NCBI GenBank assembly: GCA_027923505.1
Contig: BROI01000004.1
Coordinates: 744,001 to 808,000, forward strand
Reading direction: 5' to 3'
Length of the DNA stretch: 64,000 bases
Source of the DNA: Mayamaea pseudoterrestris
Taxonomy: Eukaryota > Bacillariophyta > Bacillariophyceae > Sellaphorales > Sellaphoraceae
The notes under the pieces are model-generated. The model had not been told where the DNA came from. It saw only the letters and a program-made list of their open reading frames with translations, and made no database searches. Below are positions 63,001 to 64,000 of this stretch, in pieces. The translations under genes and the position numbers were made by a program. The first letter of the stretch is position 1. The number at the start of each line of letters is the position of its first letter.

Positions 63001-64000
63001 AACGTGCGAATGGCGCGCTCGGCAGCATTGCGGCGATGAATGTGAGGCGGCGCTAGCTGGTAATCAACTGCTTCAGAGACCATGTATTCTTTCAATGCTT
63101 TGGAGGCTTCGTTGTCGAGGCGCTGGAGCTGTGGTTTGAGGCCTCGAGCGCAGAGATCTTGGTGTACGCGGCCAGGATGCTGGCTCCGCTCTTGTTCTTC
63201 ATTGGTTCGACGAGGATGGCATTGCTATCTTCGTCATAAACAACAAGCATGACTGTATTGCCAGAGCTGGATGGTAACATGAAGCGGCCGGTTAAATCAG
63301 AATGGATCTTGCCTGTCGCTTCGGTATAATTGGCGTAAACACGCATGGAACGGATCGTTGGTGGATCGTTCGGCGGCGGGTTCATATCAGTGTCAAGTTC
63401 AACTGGATCAACTGTAACCGAGGTTGCTTGCTTGGTGCTGCGATGGTTCTTGCGCGTCTGGTCAAGGTGACCCTTTGCTGTTGCCGTGGTGCGGGGCGGA
63501 AAAGCTTTGACTTGAGCCGATGTGATGGCAGGAAAAGTAGTTAGCCGGCCGGCGTCCAAGGCCTTGCAAAGCGTAGAGACTGTAGGATATCCCAGACAAG
63601 CGCTAACGTATGCAACTCGGTCGGCCACTGTGTTGAGTGGTTGGTACATGTTGAGAGCGTAATTGACGCTGGCGGCAGGGCTGCCAGTGGGACGCTGCAT
63701 GTTGACAGTCCAAAGCTTGGTGTCGGAGCTGCGAGTGCCTGCGAGAACAATCTTATCTCCCTTGGTAATGGTGACTGCAGTGTCTGTAAAGATAGCGGAG
63801 CATCCATCATCGCAAAGTTGACCGATTGAAATGAGTGACTGATTCATCTCGGGGAAGACGTGCGCGGTGCATGCATCATATGAGCATCCAGGCAAGGTTA
63901 ACTGAACGGTATGAGTGGAATGCATTGTTGTTCCGCGATTTTGGGGTCGGGGGGCACGAATGTTCTGCCGTACATCTGCCCGTGTCGGCTATGGCTATAG
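60091..64000 (-). mobile_element. Ty1/copia-type LTR retroelement fossil, running off the window
   Basis: Read on the minus strand from right to left, the remains are in Ty1/copia order: protease region and GAG-pre-integrase zinc region, integrase core, a long Ala/Pro-rich spacer, reverse transcriptase and RNase H (the last with CVVSSAAEAELGG and HTDASYLT). The order and the spacer resemble diatom CoDi-like copia elements. It looks broken, with about two interruptions of the pol reading within the window, but long stretches are still readable, so it is probably fairly young. The other end, with its LTR, is outside the window. Confidence 0.85.

Overview
This window is nuclear DNA from a photosynthetic stramenopile, most likely a diatom or a close ochrophyte relative. 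Several predicted proteins begin with a signal peptide that ends in an aromatic residue of the 'ASAFAP' type used to enter secondary plastids. Examples are the thioredoxin (SSFAFAP), the ArgJ enzyme (TSWAF), the UVR/SnoaL-like protein (TSAW), the CS/SAP protein (LSFRSF) and a giant disordered protein (VASFQPL). Genes are dense, introns are short (about 65-320 nt, GT..AG), and the right end holds a Ty1/copia-type element resembling those of diatoms.

Layout. 1-11 kb: an edge-truncated plastid protein, a small conserved-looking protein, a membrane RING-H2 protein, a thylakoid-lumen FKBP, a possible glycosyltransferase, a disordered protein, a four-pass membrane protein and an H2A histone with a very long tail. 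11-12 kb: eIF4E. 12.0-14.3 kb: a gene-free island of short repeats. 14.4-21.4 kb: a MYND-finger protein, a plastid CS/SAP protein, a FUT8-like fucosyltransferase and chaperonin CCT1. 21.7-33 kb: a membrane-anchored tricorn-like protease and a formin. 33-40 kb: plastid ArgJ, plastid thioredoxin, a PC-esterase/GDSL-like protein and a CinA/nucleotidyltransferase fusion. 40.3-46.4 kb: one giant disordered plastid-type protein spread over two exons. 47-52 kb: a second MYND protein, a coiled-coil protein, a small protein and a tRNA-Gly(GCC). 52.3-58.6 kb: a nine-exon ABC transporter and an ornithine cyclodeaminase/mu-crystallin-like enzyme. 60.1-64 kb: a degraded copia element running off the edge.

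Many genes lie head to head with about 200-330 bp between start codons, so shared promoters are likely. Functional themes are plastid biology (lumen FKBP, thioredoxin, ArgJ, CS/SAP, the giant protein) and the secretory route (RING-H2, fucosyltransferase, PC-esterase, tricorn). Most single exons are open to their ends; splice joins were chosen because they restore a continuous frame and, where the family is known, its motifs.

The most unusual items are an ABC exporter whose order reads TMD-NBD-NBD-TMD with both ATPase sites intact, the ~2000-residue plastid-type disordered protein with scattered aromatic 'PFG' and 'YWF' motifs, and a set of near-perfect two-copy tandem duplications of 32-54 bp. 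One of those duplications places an in-frame stop at the start of a MYND gene.
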